Of a stretch of 64,000 bases of DNA, positions 18,495 through 26,582 are shown in pieces. A program made the position numbers and the translations under genes. This DNA is from Bacteroidales bacterium. GTDB taxonomy: Bacteria; Bacteroidota; Bacteroidia; Bacteroidales; VadinHA17. The stretch spans positions 62,001-126,000 of the forward strand of contig JADKBK010000015.1 in NCBI GenBank assembly GCA_016715075.1. Reading direction: 5' to 3'. Positions within the stretch are counted from its first letter, which is position 1. Each line of letters begins with the position of its first letter. The notes under the pieces are model-generated. The model was given only the letters and a program-made list of their open reading frames with translations, ran no database searches and had not been told where the DNA came from.

Positions 18495-19166
18495 ATGAGT
18501 ATGAAGCTAAGGGTAATCATCACGGGTACCACAGGAATGGTTGGAGAAGGTGTTCTTGCAGAATGCCTGACTCATCCCGAAGTGGAAAAAATACTTGTAA
18601 TTAACAGACGATCATGTGGTATCACTCATCCCAAACTCACGGAAATTCTGCATCCCGACTTTTTTGATCTTGCTCCTGTTGCTTCTCAGCTGACAGGTTA
18701 TAATGCATGCTTTTTCTGCCTTGGAGTATCCTCAGTTGGTCTCAGGGAGGAGCAGTATTATTCACTCACATATACTCTCACATTGAATTTTGCAGAGATT
18801 GTGGCAAAGCAGAATCCAGGGATGACATTCTGTTATATTTCGGGCGCCGGTACAGACAGTACTGAAAAAGGGAGGATAAACTGGGCCAGGGTGAAGGGAA
18901 AGACAGAGAATGACCTGATGAAGCTCCCATTCAAAAAGGCATTTGCCTGTCGTCCGGGATTTATGTTACCCTCCAGGGAAGCCAGGAATGTACCCGGATA
19001 TTTCGGAGTATTCAGAGTATTATACCCTGTTTTACGACCGTTGTTTCCAAAATTCGTTTCAACGCTGAAGGAGGTGGCCCTGGCAATGATTAACTCGGCA
19101 ATCTTTGGTTTTGAAAAGCCTGTACTTGAAGTTCCTGACCTCGTTGAACTCTCAAAAAGAAAATAA
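18495..19166 (+). CDS. NAD(P)-binding Rossmann-fold protein (atypical SDR)
   Basis: A 223-residue cytosolic protein. The dinucleotide-binding loop is GTTGMVGEGV near residue 11, followed by an atypical-SDR pattern with CFFCLGVSS and FCYISGAGTDST. The usual YxxxK of classical SDRs is replaced by an ARVKGKTENDL stretch. It resembles the HTATIP2/NmrA-like group of atypical short-chain dehydrogenases. Substrate unknown. It lies directly after the C1 peptidase gene and before a small membrane protein on the same strand. Confidence 0.75.
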   Translation: MSMKLRVIITGTTGMVGEGVLAECLTHPEVEKILVINRRSCGITHPKLTEILHPDFFDLAPVASQLTGYNACFFCLGVSSVGLREEQYYSLTYTLTLNFAEIVAKQNPGMTFCYISGAGTDSTEKGRINWARVKGKTENDLMKLPFKKAFACRPGFMLPSREARNVPGYFGVFRVLYPVLRPLFPKFVSTLKEVALAMINSAIFGFEKPVLEVPDLVELSKRK

Positions 19167-19218
19167 CTGAATAGCCTAAGATTGAAAGTAATTCTGTAAA
19201 TTTCCAAAAAATATTATT

Positions 19219-19641
19219 ATGAGCACAACTTCTCCCAAAGAAAAACCTTCATTCATGAAAGGTATGATTCAGAAAACCAAAGTAGTTCTGAAATGGTTGA
19301 TGATCCTGATAATAGTTATCGGAGGAATTTTTATATATATGAAGTATTTCTATACTTACAGTGAAGGATATCGTGCAGGTCTGCTGCAAAAATTCTCCAG
19401 TAAGGGAATTCTGTTCAAGACTTATGAAGGAGAGATGATCCTGAGCAGCGTATCATCTAACAAGGATGTAGCTCTGGCATCAGAAAAATTTCTTTTTTCA
19501 ATGACTAACAAATCACTTGTAAGGCAATTTGATACCTTGCAGGGAGATATGGTAATTGTACATTATATCCAGAAAAACGGTAAAATTTTCTGGAGAGGAG
19601 ATTCACATTATATTGTCGACAGTATAAGGATAAAACGTTAG
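19219..19641 (+). CDS. Small single-pass membrane protein, function unknown
   Basis: A 140-residue protein with a basic N-terminal tail and one strong transmembrane segment (LKWLMILIIVIGGIFIYMKYF) at about residues 24-44. A roughly 95-residue soluble domain follows, with YSEGYRAGLLQKFSSKG and FKTYEGEM. Similar small proteins in Bacteroidota are often mislabelled 6-phosphogluconate dehydrogenase; nothing here supports that enzyme. Role unknown. It is convergent with the DUF853 ATPase gene, 8 bases apart. Confidence 0.7.
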   Translation: MSTTSPKEKPSFMKGMIQKTKVVLKWLMILIIVIGGIFIYMKYFYTYSEGYRAGLLQKFSSKGILFKTYEGEMILSSVSSNKDVALASEKFLFSMTNKSLVRQFDTLQGDMVIVHYIQKNGKIFWRGDSHYIVDSIRIKR

Positions 19642-19649
19642 TACCTGCT

Positions 19650-21197
19650 TTATTTCAAGACCTTACTCAGTATTCCGAATACACCCCTTATGAACGTGGC
19701 GCTTGTCAGGACTTTAACCATCTGGTCCTGCGGAGTTTTTGTTCTTCTTCCAAAGGACTGTCGGCCAGGTAATCTTTCCTCTTCCTTCCTTCTCTCATTT
19801 TCCCATTCTTTTCTTGCTTCCTCATCAGCGGCTTCCTTTTCGCTTGCCGATATCTTCCTGCTCAGAATTTCGTATGCACTTTCACGGTCAAGTAACTGGC
19901 TGTATTTTTGTACCAGCACAGAGCTGTTGTTGATAGATGATATCTCAGTCTGGGAAAGAATATCCATTCTGCTCTCCGGAGCCCTCACCATGGTCACTGC
20001 CAGAGGTGTAGGTATACCCTTCTCATTAAGGGCTGTCACAAGTGCTTCGCCAATTCCCAGTGCAGTTATAGCCTCATCGGTTTTATAGTAATCAGAAAGA
20101 GGATAGTTCTCAGCTGTAAGCTTGATTGCTTTCCTGTCCACAGCTGTGAAAGCCCTGAGTGCGTGCTGCACCTTAAGCCCCAGTTGTGACAGCACTCCGT
20201 TTGGAACATCTGTCGGGTTTTGAGTCACAAAGAAGACGCCTATTCCTTTCGATCCGATCAGTTTGACAATATTCTCGATCTGATCCAGGAGGGCTTTACT
20301 TGCCTGGTTGAAAATAAGATGCGCTTCATCTATGAAAATTACGAGTTCAGGTTTTACCACATCTCCTTTTTCCGGCATCGTCTGATAAATCTCAGCAAGC
20401 AGGGAAAGCATAAAAGTGGAAAACAGTTTTGGCTTGTCCTGAATATCCGTCAGTCTTATAATACTTATATATCCATTCCCATTCCTGTCAACCCTCATAA
20501 GATCTCTGATGTCAAATGAGAGCTCTCCAAAAAACAGCTCGGCGCCTTGCTGTTCCAGCTCAAGTACCTTACGCATTATGATCCCTGTTGTTGCAGTGGA
20601 GATCTTGCCATAATTTTTCTCAATATCTGCTTTTCCCTCTTCAGTCACATACCTTGTCACTGTTTTCAGATCTTTCAGGTCGAGAAGCGCCAGCTTGTTA
20701 TCATCACAGTATTTAAAGATCACTGCGAGCACTCCCTCCTGTGTATCATTCAGATCAAGTATACGTGAAAGGAGAACAGGCCCGAATTCAGATACTGTGG
20801 CTCTTAATCTTACTCCATCCTGCTGTGAAAGGGACATCAGCTCAACCGGGAATCCTTTTGGAGAGAACGGAAGTTTTATTTTGGCGTGCCTTTCAGTGAT
20901 AAACGGTTTCTCTTCTCCAGCCATTGCAATTCCGCTCAGGTCGCCTTTGACGTCCATCAGCAGGACAGGCACTCCTTTTGAGGAGAGCTGCTCCGAAATC
21001 ACCTGAAGAGTTTTTGTTTTTCCGGTCCCGGTCGCACCAGCTATAAGCCCATGTCTGTTCATTGTTTTCAATGGGATCTTGACCTGGGCATCAGAAATTG
21101 TCTCTCCGTCCAGCATCCCGCTTCCGAGTGCAATATAATCGCCTTTACAGGCATAACCATCAGTAATATGCTTTAAAAAAGAATCTACATTGCTCAT
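19650..21197 (-). CDS. HerA-like ATPase, DUF853 family (YjgR type)
   Basis: A 515-residue cytosolic ATPase. Walker A is GATGTGKT near residue 54 and Walker B is LVIFIDEAHLIF near residue 290. Between them are VLLMDVKGDLSG and family motifs such as LDLNDTQEGVLAVIFKYCDD; FFVTQNPTDVP follows. This matches DUF853, the HerA/FtsK-related family of E. coli YjgR, whose role is unsettled. The C-terminal 60 residues are highly charged (EEARKEWENERRKEEER), probably a short coiled coil. Single gene, convergent with the small membrane protein gene. Confidence 0.88.
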   Translation of the reverse strand: MSNVDSFLKHITDGYACKGDYIALGSGMLDGETISDAQVKIPLKTMNRHGLIAGATGTGKTKTLQVISEQLSSKGVPVLLMDVKGDLSGIAMAGEEKPFITERHAKIKLPFSPKGFPVELMSLSQQDGVRLRATVSEFGPVLLSRILDLNDTQEGVLAVIFKYCDDNKLALLDLKDLKTVTRYVTEEGKADIEKNYGKISTATTGIIMRKVLELEQQGAELFFGELSFDIRDLMRVDRNGNGYISIIRLTDIQDKPKLFSTFMLSLLAEIYQTMPEKGDVVKPELVIFIDEAHLIFNQASKALLDQIENIVKLIGSKGIGVFFVTQNPTDVPNGVLSQLGLKVQHALRAFTAVDRKAIKLTAENYPLSDYYKTDEAITALGIGEALVTALNEKGIPTPLAVTMVRAPESRMDILSQTEISSINNSSVLVQKYSQLLDRESAYEILSRKISASEKEAADEEARKEWENERRKEEERLPGRQSFGRRTKTPQDQMVKVLTSATFIRGVFGILSKVLK

Positions 21198-21362
21198 AAT
21201 CTGTCCTTTAAAAAATATGTCTTTTGAATCCGGATTGAATGCAATTTAACAGTTTAACTCCATATACCATAATGATATTTTAACAACTATAATAAAAATT
21301 AAATCCGGCAGCTGAAAATATGATATTTTAAATCTAATTATTTTAAATTAATAAAATGTATC

Positions 21363-21370
21363 TATATTTG
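21363..21370 (+). promoter_or_regulatory. Perfect -7 box TATATTTG of the DUF3078 gene
   Basis: An exact TAnnTTTG 46 bases before the ATG at 21417. The -33 region is AT-rich without a clear TTTG. Confidence 0.4.
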
Positions 21371-21416
21371 GATTTTAGATGGAAAGTGTAACTAAATTCA
21401 ATTAAACGAGAGAAAT

Positions 21417-22370
21417 ATGAAACTAAATTTTATTGCAGCATTAGTGCTGTCGCTTGTAATTTCACAGATGTCTGCTGGTCAGGTCACCGAGGCTGAGAAA
21501 GAATTACGTTCGCACTCTTCTGATACAATTATGGGATGGAAAAAAGGAGGTGTCTTTACCGGAACACTTGCTCAAACCTCTCTTACCAATTGGGTGGCTG
21601 GTGGCCAGAATTCTCTGTCAGTAAACGGGCTTTTCAGTGGATTTGCAAATTATAAAATGGGTAAATCAATATGGGATAACTCACTGGATCTAGGATATGG
21701 ACTTATTAAACAGGGAAAAGATGAAGCTTTCAGAAAAACTGACGATAAAATTGATATCCTTTCAAAATTCGGACATGAAGCTTTCAAAAATTTCTATTAC
21801 TCCGCTTTGATGAATTTCAAGACTCAAATGACATCAGGTTATAATTATCCTGACGATACAACAAAAATATCAGGGCTCTTTTCACCTGCATATCTGACGC
21901 TTGCCCTTGGTCTTGATTATAAGCCCAACGCATATTTCAGCGCGTTTATCGCCCCTGTAACAGAAAAATTTACTTTTGTAACTGACAAACAGCTTTCTGA
22001 ACAGGGTGCCTTTGGGGTATCACCGGGAAAAACATCAAGAAGTGAATTCGGCGGATACTTAAGAGCCATCTATTCAAGAAATGATTTTAAAAGCGAATTC
22101 CTGAAGAATGTCTCATTCACAACAAAAATCGATCTCTTCTCCAACTATCTTGATAAGCCTCAAAACATAGATGTCAGCTGGGAAACCTTGATTTCGATGA
22201 AAGTGAATAAGTATCTCTCATTCAATTTCAATACTCATCTGATTTATGATGACAATATTGCGGTACCATTCGATAAAAATGACAACGGTACAATCGAAAC
22301 CGGAGAAGCCAGCAGATCAAAACTTCAGTTCAAGGAGATTTTTGGCGTAGGTCTTTCATACAAGTTCTAA
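21417..22370 (+). CDS. DUF3078 outer-membrane beta-barrel protein
   Basis: A 317-residue exported protein with a signal peptide ending SQMSAGQ. DUF3078 hallmarks are GWKKGGVFTGTLAQTSLTNW near residue 41, followed by VAGGQNSLSVNGLF. The rest is alternating amphipathic strands ending in the aromatic residue Phe (GLSYKF), typical of outer membrane barrels inserted by BamA. The family is Bacteroidota-specific and of unknown function. It is followed by mscL on the same strand, 29 bases on. Confidence 0.85.
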   Translation: MKLNFIAALVLSLVISQMSAGQVTEAEKELRSHSSDTIMGWKKGGVFTGTLAQTSLTNWVAGGQNSLSVNGLFSGFANYKMGKSIWDNSLDLGYGLIKQGKDEAFRKTDDKIDILSKFGHEAFKNFYYSALMNFKTQMTSGYNYPDDTTKISGLFSPAYLTLALGLDYKPNAYFSAFIAPVTEKFTFVTDKQLSEQGAFGVSPGKTSRSEFGGYLRAIYSRNDFKSEFLKNVSFTTKIDLFSNYLDKPQNIDVSWETLISMKVNKYLSFNFNTHLIYDDNIAVPFDKNDNGTIETGEASRSKLQFKEIFGVGLSYKF

Positions 22371-22399
22371 TCAATATTTACTCACTTAAACTTTTCCCT

Positions 22400-22797
22400 A
22401 TGAAACTAGTTGATGAATTCAAAACCTTTGCATTAAAAGGTAATGTTGCAGACATGGCAGTCGGTATCATTATTGGAGCTGCCTTCGGCAAAATCGTATC
22501 ATCCGTTGTCAGCGACATTATTATGCCTCCCTCGGTCTGCTTGTCGGTGGTGTTAATTTTACTGAACTTAAAGTTATCCTGAAGGCTGCAACAGAAGCTA
22601 ATCCTGCAGTAACCTGGAACTATGGCAATTTCATCCAGGTTTGCTTTGATTTTCTGATTGTTGCATTTGCTGTTTTCATGGTGATTAAAGCGATCAACCG
22701 GTCAAAAAAGGAAGAGGAAGCCGCTCCTGCAGCACCTCCTGCCCCTCCAAAACAAGAAGTACTTCTTACCGAGATAAGAGACTTGCTTAAGAAATAA
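22400..22797 (+). CDS. mscL: Large-conductance mechanosensitive channel MscL (frame broken near 22529-22531)
   Basis: If repaired this gives a 132-residue MscL, the inner membrane channel that opens on osmotic downshock. The first part has the hallmark FKTFALKGNVADMAVGIIIG and the pore-lining helix. The frame then breaks at CCTCCCTCGG: with one more C it continues as PPLGLLVGGVNFTELKVILK, followed by the second transmembrane helix (FDFLIVAFAVFMVIKAINR) and a cytoplasmic tail ending LLTEIRDLLKK. As written, translation would stop at 22582 after 60 residues. The downstream frame is fully conserved, so a single-base error in the C run is more likely than a dead gene. Confidence 0.88.
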
Positions 22798-22807
22798 TAT
22801 ACAATGC

Positions 22808-22831
22808 AGGGTCATGCCATGGCATGACCCT
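22808..22831. repeat. Perfect 24-base palindrome after mscL
   Basis: AGGGTCATGCC followed by AT and GGCATGACCCT reads the same on both strands. It lies 10 bases after the mscL stop and could form a strong cruciform or hairpin. No T-run follows, so it is not a standard terminator; a REP-type dispersed palindrome is more likely. Confidence 0.6.
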
Positions 22832-22855
22832 ACATTTCAATTCAGCATTAGTGTA

Positions 22856-23009
22856 GGGGCTGTTGAAAAAGTCTTTTTAACCGCAAAGCACGCAAAGGTC
22901 TGCGCAAAGGACGCAGAGGCAAATCACTGAAAATATACTCTTTGCGAACTTTGCGTATTTTCTTTGCGGACTCTGCGGTTATTGGATTTCGTCTTTTTCA
23001 ACAGCCTCT
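22856..23009. mobile_element. MITE-like element with terminal inverted repeats, CGCAAAG family, copy 2
   Basis: A 154-base element bounded by GGGGCTGTTGAAAAAGTC on the left and GTCTTTTTCAACAGCCTC on the right. These are inverted repeats with two mismatches over 18 bases. Inside are a second inverted layer (AACCGCAAAG and GCGGTTATTGG) and many CGCAAAG units in both directions. Too small to code for a transposase. The ends resemble those of IS families with a GGCTGTTGAAAAA terminus. No clear target duplication was seen. Confidence 0.65.
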
Positions 23010-23025
23010 GTTTTAACCCGGAATC

Positions 23026-23057
23026 AGGTAGTGACACACCATGACGTGGCACTACCT
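23026..23057. repeat. Inverted repeat AGGTAGTG...CACTACCT
   Basis: Perfect 8-base arms (23026-23033 and 23050-23057) with inner CAC/GTG pairing across a mismatch. It sits just outside the MITE-like element and resembles REP-type palindromes. The rest of the 22798-23157 gap holds only this, the neighbouring palindromes and the MITE. Confidence 0.5.
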
Positions 23058-23107
23058 ATAATCTTCTCATGTACTTTTATTTTTCCGTGTTTTTTAGAGA
23101 TGGATTT

Positions 23108-23141
23108 AATTTTTATCAGATAAATTTACCTGATAAAAATT
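23108..23141. promoter_or_regulatory. Palindromic operator candidate over the -7 box of the GH78 gene
   Basis: Perfect 12-base arms, AATTTTTATCAG at 23108-23119 and CTGATAAAAATT at 23130-23141, separated by 10 bases. The spacer contains TAAATTTA at 23121-23128, one mismatch from the TAnnTTTG promoter box, and the right arm ends 16 bases before the ATG. A dimeric regulator bound here would cover the promoter; an mRNA hairpin is the alternative. Confidence 0.5.
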
Positions 23142-23157
23142 TTAATCCTCCCGGAAA

Positions 23158-25932
23158 ATGAAAATCACCATCTCCATCCTCCTGACTTCACTCCTCCTTC
23201 TTACAGGCTGTAAAAAAAACAGTGACTCGTCTCTTTCAGTCTCAGTTATCAAATGTAACGGTATGGAGAATCCTGAAGGCACCGGAAAGATCCCGCAGTT
23301 CAGCTGGATAACAATTTCCCCGGCCCGCGGAGAGGCACAAAAGGCATATCAGCTGATAGTTAGTTCTGAAAAAGGAAAGGGAGACATATGGGATTCAGGC
23401 AAAATATCATCAGGAATCTCGTCATGGATACCATATACGGGGCCTCAGCTTCAGCCAGCAGCAAGCTACTACTGGAAAGTAAGGGTATGGGGGAAGGATG
23501 ATAAGCCATCGGAATGGAGCAGTACAGGGAAGTTTATCACCGGATTGTTTGAAAAGAGCAACTGGAGCGGAGCTAAGTGGATAGGCTTTGAAGATATCTC
23601 CGATTTATTATTGCTGGTACCGGGAGTACATGGTAATGGTGATAAACTTGGAAATATTGCAGTGAAGAGAACAACTGTACCCTATTTCAGAAAAGAGTTC
23701 TCCCTTGATAAGAAAATTTCACATGCATATATTTTTGTCAGCGGACTTGGGCAGTATGAGTTGTACATCAACGGCGCCAAAACAGGTGACCGCTTCCTCT
23801 CTCCGGGATGGACGGATTACCGCAAGACATGTCTTTACAATACATTTGATATAACCGGATCCCTGACGACGGGTAAAAACACAATTGGTGCGATTGCAGG
23901 CAACGGCTTTTATAATATTAACAGGGAGCGTTACAGAAAACTAGTCATTGCATATGGCGCTCCCAAAATCATCCTTAAACTTGAAGTTCAGTACAGTGAC
24001 GGATCGAAGGAAATAATAGTCAGTGATGAGACCTGGAAAACAGCTGCATCTCCTATAATTTTTTCAAGCATATACGGAGGTGAGGATTATGATGCCAGGC
24101 TTGAAAAGGATGGATGGAACAATACAGGATTCAATGACGCAGACTGGAAAAACGCTCTGCCGGTTAAAGAACCAGCAGGTACCCTCAGGCCTGAGAGAGA
24201 TTACCCGGTCAGAATTACGGAAGTTATAAATACCAGGAAAATATTTCTCAGGAACGACAGCATTTATACATTCGACTTCGGGCAGAACGCTTCCGGCATC
24301 ATAAAGATAAAAATTAGCGGTAAAAGCGGACAGGTAGTACGCTTTACTCCCGGGGAACTTCTTGGTGATGACTCGCTGGTAACACAACAGGCTACAGGTG
24401 ATCCCTGCTATTTTACTTATATCCTTAAGGGAAGCGGCGACGAGATCTGGATGCCCCGCTTCACATATTACGGGTTCAGGTATGTTCGTGCTGACGGCGC
24501 TGTACCCTCTGGATATGCCAATCCAAAGAACCTGCCCGTGATCTCGGAAATTGAACTCATGCATACACGCAACTCATCACCATCCGCCGGAACTTTCAAA
24601 TGTTCAAATGAACTGTTCAACTCCATTTATACCCTTATTGACTGGTCAATTAAAAGTAATCTTGCAAGTGTTGCAACCGACTGCCCTCACAGGGAGAAGC
24701 TCGGCTGGCTTGAACAGACACATCTTATGGGAAATTCTATAAAATTCGTTTATGACATCCATAATCTGTATGATAAGGTCATCGATGATATGATAGAGGC
24801 GCAGCTTGATAACGGGCTTGTCCCGGATATTGCACCGGAGTATGTGCCATTCACTGAGGGATTCCGGGATTCACCAGAGTGGGGAAGCGCCTGCGTGATT
24901 CTCCCATGGGATATGTATGAATGGTATGGTGATCTTGAAGCTGTCAGGAAAGCATACCCGATGATGAAAAAATATGTGAATTACCTCCGGGATCTCTCAA
25001 AAAATAATATCCTCACACACGGACTCGGCGACTGGTACGATCTCGGACCAAAGTTTCCGGGAGAAGCTCAGTTAACTCCTAAAGCTGTTACAGCAACATC
25101 AGTCTATTTCTTTGATGCGAAGCTGCTTGGAACCATGGCTGCCCTTATCGGTGAAAATGATGATGCCGCCTATTACAATAAACTTGCCGGGGATATCAAA
25201 AAAGAATTCAACAACAGATTTCTTGATCCTGTTACAAAAATTTATTCCACAGGCAGCCAGACAGCTTATGCAATGCCGCTGTTCTTTGGTATGGCCGATG
25301 ACTCAGTGAAAAAGCAAATAGTAGACAATCTTATAAAATCCGTAAATGAAAATAATAAATCACTTACTGCAGGAGATATAGGGTACAGATACCTCCTGAG
25401 GGTACTTGAACAGGAAGGTCAGTCTCAGCTTATTTACGAGATGAACTCAAAAACTGATGTGCCGGGTTATGGCTATCAGCTTTCAAAAGGTGCTACTTCA
25501 CTTACTGAATCATGGGCAGCTCTGAAATATGTTTCAAATAACCATATGATGCTTGGCCACCTCATGGAATGGTTCTACAGCGGTGTGGGTGGAATCCGTC
25601 AATCAGCTGAATCAGCATCATATGATAATATCCTTATTGAACCTGAAATGGTGGGTGATATTAACTGGGCGGAAGCTTCCTACAATTCAATTCACGGAGA
25701 GATCTTAAGCTCCTGGAAGAAAGAAGCTAATATCTTTACCCTCAATGTTAAAATACCTGTCGGATGCACTGCAACTGTTGCAATTCCCCAGGCTGATCCG
25801 GCAATGATAACCGGGAATGATTTACCAATAACCGGTTCGGATGAGGTTAAGATCATCAGCTCTTCTGACACCAAAACTTTTTGCAGAGTCTCATCCGGAG
25901 AATATCATTTTAAAGCAACAAACATTAAATAG
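23158..25932 (+). CDS. GH78 alpha-L-rhamnosidase, lipoprotein
   Basis: A 924-residue surface or periplasmic lipoprotein (lipobox LLLLTGC, Cys18). Domains in order: an FN3-like N-terminal region (QFSWITISPARGEAQKAYQL), the Bac_rhamnosid_N sandwich (LYINGAKTGDRFLSPGWTDY) and the concanavalin-like middle (YTFDFGQNASGIIKI). Then the (alpha/alpha)6 catalytic domain has ATDCPHREKLGWLEQTH near residue 503 and KGATSLTESWAAL near residue 780, where the general-base Glu is expected. A C-terminal beta domain follows. The domain order and length are typical of GH78. A palindrome covers its promoter, suggesting substrate-linked regulation. A DUF2141 gene follows 7 bases after the stop. Confidence 0.92.
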   Translation: MKITISILLTSLLLLTGCKKNSDSSLSVSVIKCNGMENPEGTGKIPQFSWITISPARGEAQKAYQLIVSSEKGKGDIWDSGKISSGISSWIPYTGPQLQPAASYYWKVRVWGKDDKPSEWSSTGKFITGLFEKSNWSGAKWIGFEDISDLLLLVPGVHGNGDKLGNIAVKRTTVPYFRKEFSLDKKISHAYIFVSGLGQYELYINGAKTGDRFLSPGWTDYRKTCLYNTFDITGSLTTGKNTIGAIAGNGFYNINRERYRKLVIAYGAPKIILKLEVQYSDGSKEIIVSDETWKTAASPIIFSSIYGGEDYDARLEKDGWNNTGFNDADWKNALPVKEPAGTLRPERDYPVRITEVINTRKIFLRNDSIYTFDFGQNASGIIKIKISGKSGQVVRFTPGELLGDDSLVTQQATGDPCYFTYILKGSGDEIWMPRFTYYGFRYVRADGAVPSGYANPKNLPVISEIELMHTRNSSPSAGTFKCSNELFNSIYTLIDWSIKSNLASVATDCPHREKLGWLEQTHLMGNSIKFVYDIHNLYDKVIDDMIEAQLDNGLVPDIAPEYVPFTEGFRDSPEWGSACVILPWDMYEWYGDLEAVRKAYPMMKKYVNYLRDLSKNNILTHGLGDWYDLGPKFPGEAQLTPKAVTATSVYFFDAKLLGTMAALIGENDDAAYYNKLAGDIKKEFNNRFLDPVTKIYSTGSQTAYAMPLFFGMADDSVKKQIVDNLIKSVNENNKSLTAGDIGYRYLLRVLEQEGQSQLIYEMNSKTDVPGYGYQLSKGATSLTESWAALKYVSNNHMMLGHLMEWFYSGVGGIRQSAESASYDNILIEPEMVGDINWAEASYNSIHGEILSSWKKEANIFTLNVKIPVGCTATVAIPQADPAMITGNDLPITGSDEVKIISSSDTKTFCRVSSGEYHFKATNIK

Positions 25933-25939
25933 AATCCAG

Positions 25940-26344
25940 GTGAACAGAATCTTGTTAATCCTCGCAGGATCCGTTTTTATTTGTAATTGCGCCTTGTCAC
26001 AGTTTACTCTTAAAATTGAAATAACGGGGCTCAGAAATAAGACTGGAAAGATAATGCTGCAGGTCCTGGATGAAAAAGAGAAAGTAATAAACCAGCAGAT
26101 GACTGATATAAAAGATCTTAACTGCATTTTTACAATTGATAACCTGAAGGCAGGAAAATATGGAGTCAGGTTCTATCATGATGAAAATCTTAATCAGGTG
26201 ATGGAGACCAATATGGTTGGCAAGCCGACTGAAGGTTATGGATTCTCCAATAATGTTACAGGCAGGTTTTCTATGCCCCCATTTGAAAAATGGCTTTTCG
26301 TCCTTAATGAAAACAAAACCCTTGTGCTTAAAACCGTATATTGA
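25940..26344 (+). CDS. DUF2141 secreted protein
   Basis: 134 residues from a GTG at 25940, chosen because it gives a clean signal peptide (MNRILLILAGSVFICNCALSQ) 7 bases after the GH78 stop; the frame also opens upstream inside GH78, which would bury the signal sequence. The mature protein is a DUF2141 beta-sandwich: LKIEITGLRNKTGKIMLQV, DNLKAGKYGVRFYHDENLN and the closing GYGFSNNVTGRFSMPPFEK, which are the family landmarks. Function unknown; family members are small exported proteins. Likely co-transcribed with the rhamnosidase gene. Confidence 0.82.
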   Translation: MNRILLILAGSVFICNCALSQFTLKIEITGLRNKTGKIMLQVLDEKEKVINQQMTDIKDLNCIFTIDNLKAGKYGVRFYHDENLNQVMETNMVGKPTEGYGFSNNVTGRFSMPPFEKWLFVLNENKTLVLKTVY

Positions 26345-26403
26345 CTTTTACATGATCTGTTGAAATGTTTTTAATGATTACTAATTCAGGACAGAGAGGG
26401 CGC

Positions 26404-26431
26404 AGGGCACAGGGCACAGGGCACAGGGCGC
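26404..26431. repeat. Short tandem repeat (7-base unit, four copies)
   Basis: AGGGCAC three times followed by AGGGCGC. Lies in the non-coding gap before crtI. Possibly variable in length between strains. Confidence 0.7.
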
Positions 26432-26457
26432 ATGGCAGAAGATGTCTTACGCTGAAT

Positions 26458-26494
26458 CTTCGGACTTCCGGCTTCGGACTTCCGGCTTCCGGCT
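26458..26494. repeat. Short tandem repeat (14-base unit)
   Basis: CTTCGGACTTCCGG occurs twice in a row, followed by a partial CTTCCGGCTT. Next to the 7-base array at 26404; the pair looks like slippage-prone sequence. Confidence 0.65.
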
Positions 26495-26582
26495 TAACAA
26501 AAAATTAATACCAGAAAATGCCACAATTTCAATTTTTCAATGTCTTTAGATGAAATTAAAACAATTAACCTGATATATATTT

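Noticed and set aside
22856..23009. Complete insertion sequence
   Set aside because: 154 bases cannot encode a transposase, and none is nearby.
26404..26494. Possible CRISPR array
   Set aside because: The units are 7 and 14 bases with no spacers; plain tandem repeats.
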